64,000 nt of DNA, taken from Kluyveromyces lactis (taxonomy: Eukaryota > Ascomycota > Saccharomycetes > Saccharomycetales > Saccharomycetaceae). Below are positions 60,945 through 64,000 of the stretch, in pieces. Under the pieces are notes generated by a model. The model was not told the DNA's origin. It did not search any database and was given only the letters and a program-made list of their open reading frames with translations. Location of the stretch: the NCBI RefSeq assembly GCF_000002515.2, contig NC_006042.1:248001-312000 (forward strand), read 5' to 3'. The translations under genes were made by a program, and so were the position numbers. Position 1 is the stretch's first letter, and the number at the start of each line of letters is the position of its first letter.

Positions 60945-61126
60945 TATGACTATGTTAATACATCGATACAGTCTACCCTGTTGATCTATTGTCCTATGTG
61001 TAAGAAACATTATTGACTCTGCCCTTACCAACATTGCATTTGACAAGAATTGTCTTGGCATTATTAAGTATATGATATCAATGCATTAAAGGCACAAAGA
61101 ACTCACTTCCAGAAAAAGTCATAGAT

Positions 61127-62979
61127 ATGATTGAGGGTGAATATAGCGATGAAAGTAAACTGAAAACTATGGACGATGAAGAATCTCACGTTTCAGTGAG
61201 TTCATATAACAATATGGATGACGATGATGACGAGGTATTGGAAGAACATGCTACCGAACCTCAGAACTTGTATATGGAACATGCTGAGAAAATACAAAAA
61301 ACTGATAACAGACTAGACGTGACGGATTCAAACCGCCAGCTTTCCTTACTGAACTCTACCAAATCTGAGACAAACTTTGACGGCATTCCTTACACAAGAT
61401 TCTCTAAGCATGACAAACTTTTCCTAGTGGTAATATGTGCGTTGAGTGGATTTTATTCGACCATCGCTCAAACGATTTACTTCCCAGCATTGAGTATTAT
61501 TGAAAAAGAATTTAACGTCAGCGTGAGTTTGGTTAATGTAACCGTTGTAGTGTATTCACTATGCCAAGGTATCTTCCCCGTGATTATGGGAGGTTTGGCG
61601 GATAGATTGGGACGTCGGCCTGTGGCTATGTTTTGTATTATGGTTTATTTTTGTGCTTGTATAGGAATCGCATGCTGTCGAACATTTGGAGAGATGATTT
61701 TCTTAAGATGTTTGCAAGGTGGTGGTATATCGCCTATAATTGCAATTAATAACGGTTTAATGGGAGATATCACCGTAAAATCGGAACGAGGTGGTTATGT
61801 CGGATTGACAAGTGGTTTCCAAGTGTTGGGAAGTGCATTAGGTGGTCTACTTGGTGCTTTATTCACTGCAAGATGGGGCTGGAGATCGATCTTTTGGTTT
61901 TTGTCTGCTGGTTCCGGTGTAACTTTGCTGTTTGTGGTTACTGCTTTACCTGAAACTAAGAGATCTATTGTAGGAAACGGCTCAATCAAACCACCTCATC
62001 TTATTAGCAGGTCTGTCCTCTTGGGTGCACCATATTATAAAAAAAAATTGCATTTAGACAATCCAGATTATGAAACGAAGACTGAGAATGCCTCATATGA
62101 TCCATTAGCTCCTTTCAAAATCATGGTAAGACCGGAACTTATATCGTTGTTGGCCGTTCAGGGTTTACAATTTACAACCTGGATATGTCACATGACGACC
62201 CTTTCTGAACATCTAAACAAGGATTATGGCCTACCGATGGTAATTATCGGTGTTTGTTTTTACCTGCCGGTTTGTGTACGCTAACGAGTGTTGTTTTAGC
62301 TGGTAAATTCTTAAACTGGAATTATAGAAGAAGGTTCGCGAAACATAAGAAGTTCATCCAAAACGAAAAGAAAATACTCTTAGAAGAGAATGATTACGAT
62401 TCACAATTGGTTAGAGATATCATAGACCAAGATATTCAGCATAAGTTTGATTTATACAAGACCAGATTAGATTATGCTTATGTGCCTATCATAATTTCAA
62501 ATGCAGGATTTATCATTTTTGGCTGGTGTATTGGAACCAAACAGCATTTAGCAGTCATTTTAGTGATGTCAGGTCTCGCATCATTGATGTGTAACTGTAT
62601 GATCTCAATAAGCAATACGTTGGTTGTGGATTTGTATCCCGAAAGAGCCTCCACTGCAGCCGGTTGTGTCAACTTCGTTCGCTGTATCTTCACAGCTATT
62701 ATGGTTGCAGCGTTAGCTAAAATGAATTCATCAATGACCGTTGGTGGTACGTTCACCTTTTTAACTTGTTTGGCATGGGTCTGTTCTATGTTACTAATAG
62801 TCCCAATGAAATATGGCTTAAGGCTGCAATTGGCAAGAGAAAAGAAACAAAGTCAGAAGACACTCGGAAGAGAGAATATAGACGAAAATAACATACATCC
62901 TGAAATGTCTGAAGAAGAGAGAGAGTTGTGTGATCTTCGTCGCTCTGCTACAGCCCTTTCTAATTTATCTGCAGTGTAA
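61127..62979 (+). CDS. QDR1/QDR2/AQR1-type drug:H+ antiporter, interrupted by one frameshift
   Basis: A DHA1 major facilitator read in two frames: 61127-62284 (385 codons, ending in a stop after GVCFYLPVCVR) and the overlapping frame that continues from about 62260 to 62979. The first part has motif A GGLADRLGRRP at 155-165, RCLQGGGISPIIAINNG and PETKRSIVGNG. The second picks up exactly where the family continues (LPAGLCTLTSVV, then LNWNYRRRF) and runs to the C-terminus. Family members read CFLPAG or CYLPSG here, which fits one T missing from the T5 run at 62257-62261. Everything else is intact and well conserved. So this is either a sequencing or assembly slip or a very recent inactivation. 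Family role: export of quinidine, ketoconazole, short-chain acids and amino acids at the plasma membrane. Confidence 0.85.
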
Positions 62980-63638
62980 TAGCGCATTCATCTGTTAAGA
63001 AAGGAAATTGCAATACATGCAAATACATATATATAAACAACAAGTATTTGTTCATAGGAGTGCTCGTGCATTCAATTTAATTCTAATTTTATTCTCTAAT
63101 TCATGTAAGTTAAACTGTTGCGTTATTTGACCTGGCTGTGGTACGCATTTCATGACTAAACCATCCCTTTCACTATCTGTATTGTTGCAGGATGATCTGT
63201 GCAGCCGATCTGTTTTTTCTGCATCAGGTTGTGCTTCTCTCAAAAAAGAAATCATGTGTCATAAGAGATATGAAATAGGAAAACAGAATTCCACCATGAC
63301 GCACATCAGAAATACTAAACATTATTATAGATGGTATAAAAGTCAAAAGACAAAGCAGATCTGAATCGGTGCACATCTGTACATGTGTACTGCTATTTCA
63401 ATTCGTTGTTCTTATTGATTTGTTATCCCCATATTTAATTTAGAATAGAATTTGAGATGCAAAGAAACTAGTAATCTATGGGATTAAACAGTAAAGAATA
63501 TCCATTCTATTTCATTCAACCAAATCGCTAAATCAAGATATCAATATTTTGGAATTTGACGGACCATTGGAAAAGGATTAAAGAGTATTAATTATAAATC
63601 ATTTTTCGATTCGAAACGATTCTACAATTGCAACATTC
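62980..63638. promoter_or_regulatory. Promoter of the second antiporter gene
   Basis: 659 bp between tandem genes. TATAAAAG at 63335-63342 lies about 300 bp before the next ATG, and a TA-rich TATATATAAA is at 63028-63037. Short frames on both strands look spurious. Confidence 0.4.
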
Positions 63639-64000
63639 ATGAGAAGAGCTAGTATCAGAGGAACGGACCTTCAGGCAGATACTGAAACGAAAAAGAAGAA
63701 CTGCGATAACACAGGATCTGAAAGCTCTGTCTTCAGGACTGTAACAAGAGAACTGCGAGATGACACTGATGATGTTGTGACGCATGAAATATATGATGAG
63801 GAATCTTTCCCTGATGGTTCAAAACAGGAACAACTCTCAGAAGAGGATGTGCCGTATACCCTTTTAACGTACCGTCAGAAATGGTTTATGGTCGCATTAT
63901 TGACTTCTGCAGGCTTCTGGTCCTCCTTAGGGTCGCCGATTTACTATCCAGCGTTGAAAGAGTTGGAAGCAGAGTTTGATGTTAATGAAGAACTTATTAA
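63639..64000 (+). CDS. Second QDR/AQR1-type drug:H+ antiporter, 5' part (continues beyond window)
   Basis: An open frame from the ATG at 63639 to the window end (120 complete codons, no stop). The first ~85 residues are polar and acidic, as in Qdr1/Qdr2/Aqr1. Then PYTLLTYRQKWFMVALLTSAGFWSSLG begins the first membrane helix, and SPIYYPALKELEAEFDVNEEL is the family's conserved first loop. It lies in tandem with and on the same strand as the preceding antiporter, like QDR1-QDR2 (YIL120W-YIL121W) in S. cerevisiae. Which paralog it corresponds to cannot be told from this fragment. Confidence 0.85.
   Translation, partial: MRRASIRGTDLQADTETKKKNCDNTGSESSVFRTVTRELRDDTDDVVTHEIYDEESFPDGSKQEQLSEEDVPYTLLTYRQKWFMVALLTSAGFWSSLGSPIYYPALKELEAEFDVNEELI

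Larger units (their letters stand above)
59589..61126. promoter_or_regulatory. 1.5 kb region before the QDR-type antiporter
   Basis: No gene is supported. TCACGTGG at 59876-59883; TCCGCGGT at 60428-60435, seven of eight bases of the Pdr1/Pdr3 drug-response element; a C-run at about 60250-60258; and a TA/TG repeat at 60912-60944, about 190 bp before the antiporter start, which may serve as its TATA. Confidence 0.45.

Noticed and set aside
1-64000. Retroelements, LTRs, DNA transposons, virus-like elements, CRISPR
   Set aside because: No integrase, reverse-transcriptase, capsid or transposase frames, no long terminal repeats and no spaced repeat arrays were seen.

Overview
The window is a gene-dense, almost intron-less stretch of a budding yeast nuclear chromosome (Saccharomycetaceae). 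The genes are short-spaced and AT-rich, and nearly all are recognisable as orthologs of named Saccharomyces cerevisiae genes. Gene order suggests a species that never went through the whole-genome duplication. Genes that lie on two separate sister chromosomes in S. cerevisiae are interleaved here and present once: MSH2/MPD2 (chr XV) with ARA1/APD1 (chr II); MTG1/ATP25 (chr XIII) with KTI12/ABF1/RAD27 (chr XI); NIP1/GLC8 (chr XIII) with BGL2/ERV29/ZUO1 (chr VII). A Kluyveromyces-like species fits the base composition and the Abf1 N-terminus, but the genus is an inference.

Layout. 1-9.9 kb: 3' end of MSH2, ARA1, a HAL9/TBS1-type zinc-cluster regulator, APD1 and MPD2. 10-23.6 kb: an undivided PRM10, a 3.2 kb non-coding stretch, the meiotic kinase IME2, an FAD amine oxidase and SET3/SET4. 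23.8-31.6 kb: MTG1, KTI12, ATP25, then ABF1 and RAD27 divergent from one promoter. 32-43 kb: six genes all on the minus strand (NIP1, BGL2, a SPOUT methyltransferase, GLC8, ERV29, ZUO1). 43-48.4 kb: accessory genes, namely a cysteine-type arylsulfatase, an MCH-family permease and a small unknown ORF. 48.9-59.6 kb: CPA2, a 2.7 kb non-coding stretch, SFC1, an unknown 167-residue ORF and a YJR096W-like reductase. 61-64 kb: two tandem QDR/AQR1-type drug/H+ antiporters, the first carrying a frameshift and the second running off the window.

How the genes relate. Most are housekeeping genes that are neighbours by history. Promoter motifs that can be read by eye fit the assigned jobs: an MCB box before RAD27, a Gcn4 site and TATA before CPA2, a CSRE-type site before SFC1, PAC/RRPE boxes before the ribosome-related genes, TCACGTG boxes before the arylsulfatase, and a near-PDRE before the antiporter. 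I saw no convincing tRNA, rRNA, transposon, LTR, CRISPR or centromere. The most unusual items are the frameshifted antiporter, the arylsulfatase, the unknown ORF beside SFC1, the single long PRM10, and two GC-rich or hairpin-forming non-coding patches upstream of SFC1. I did not find a clearly new biological system.
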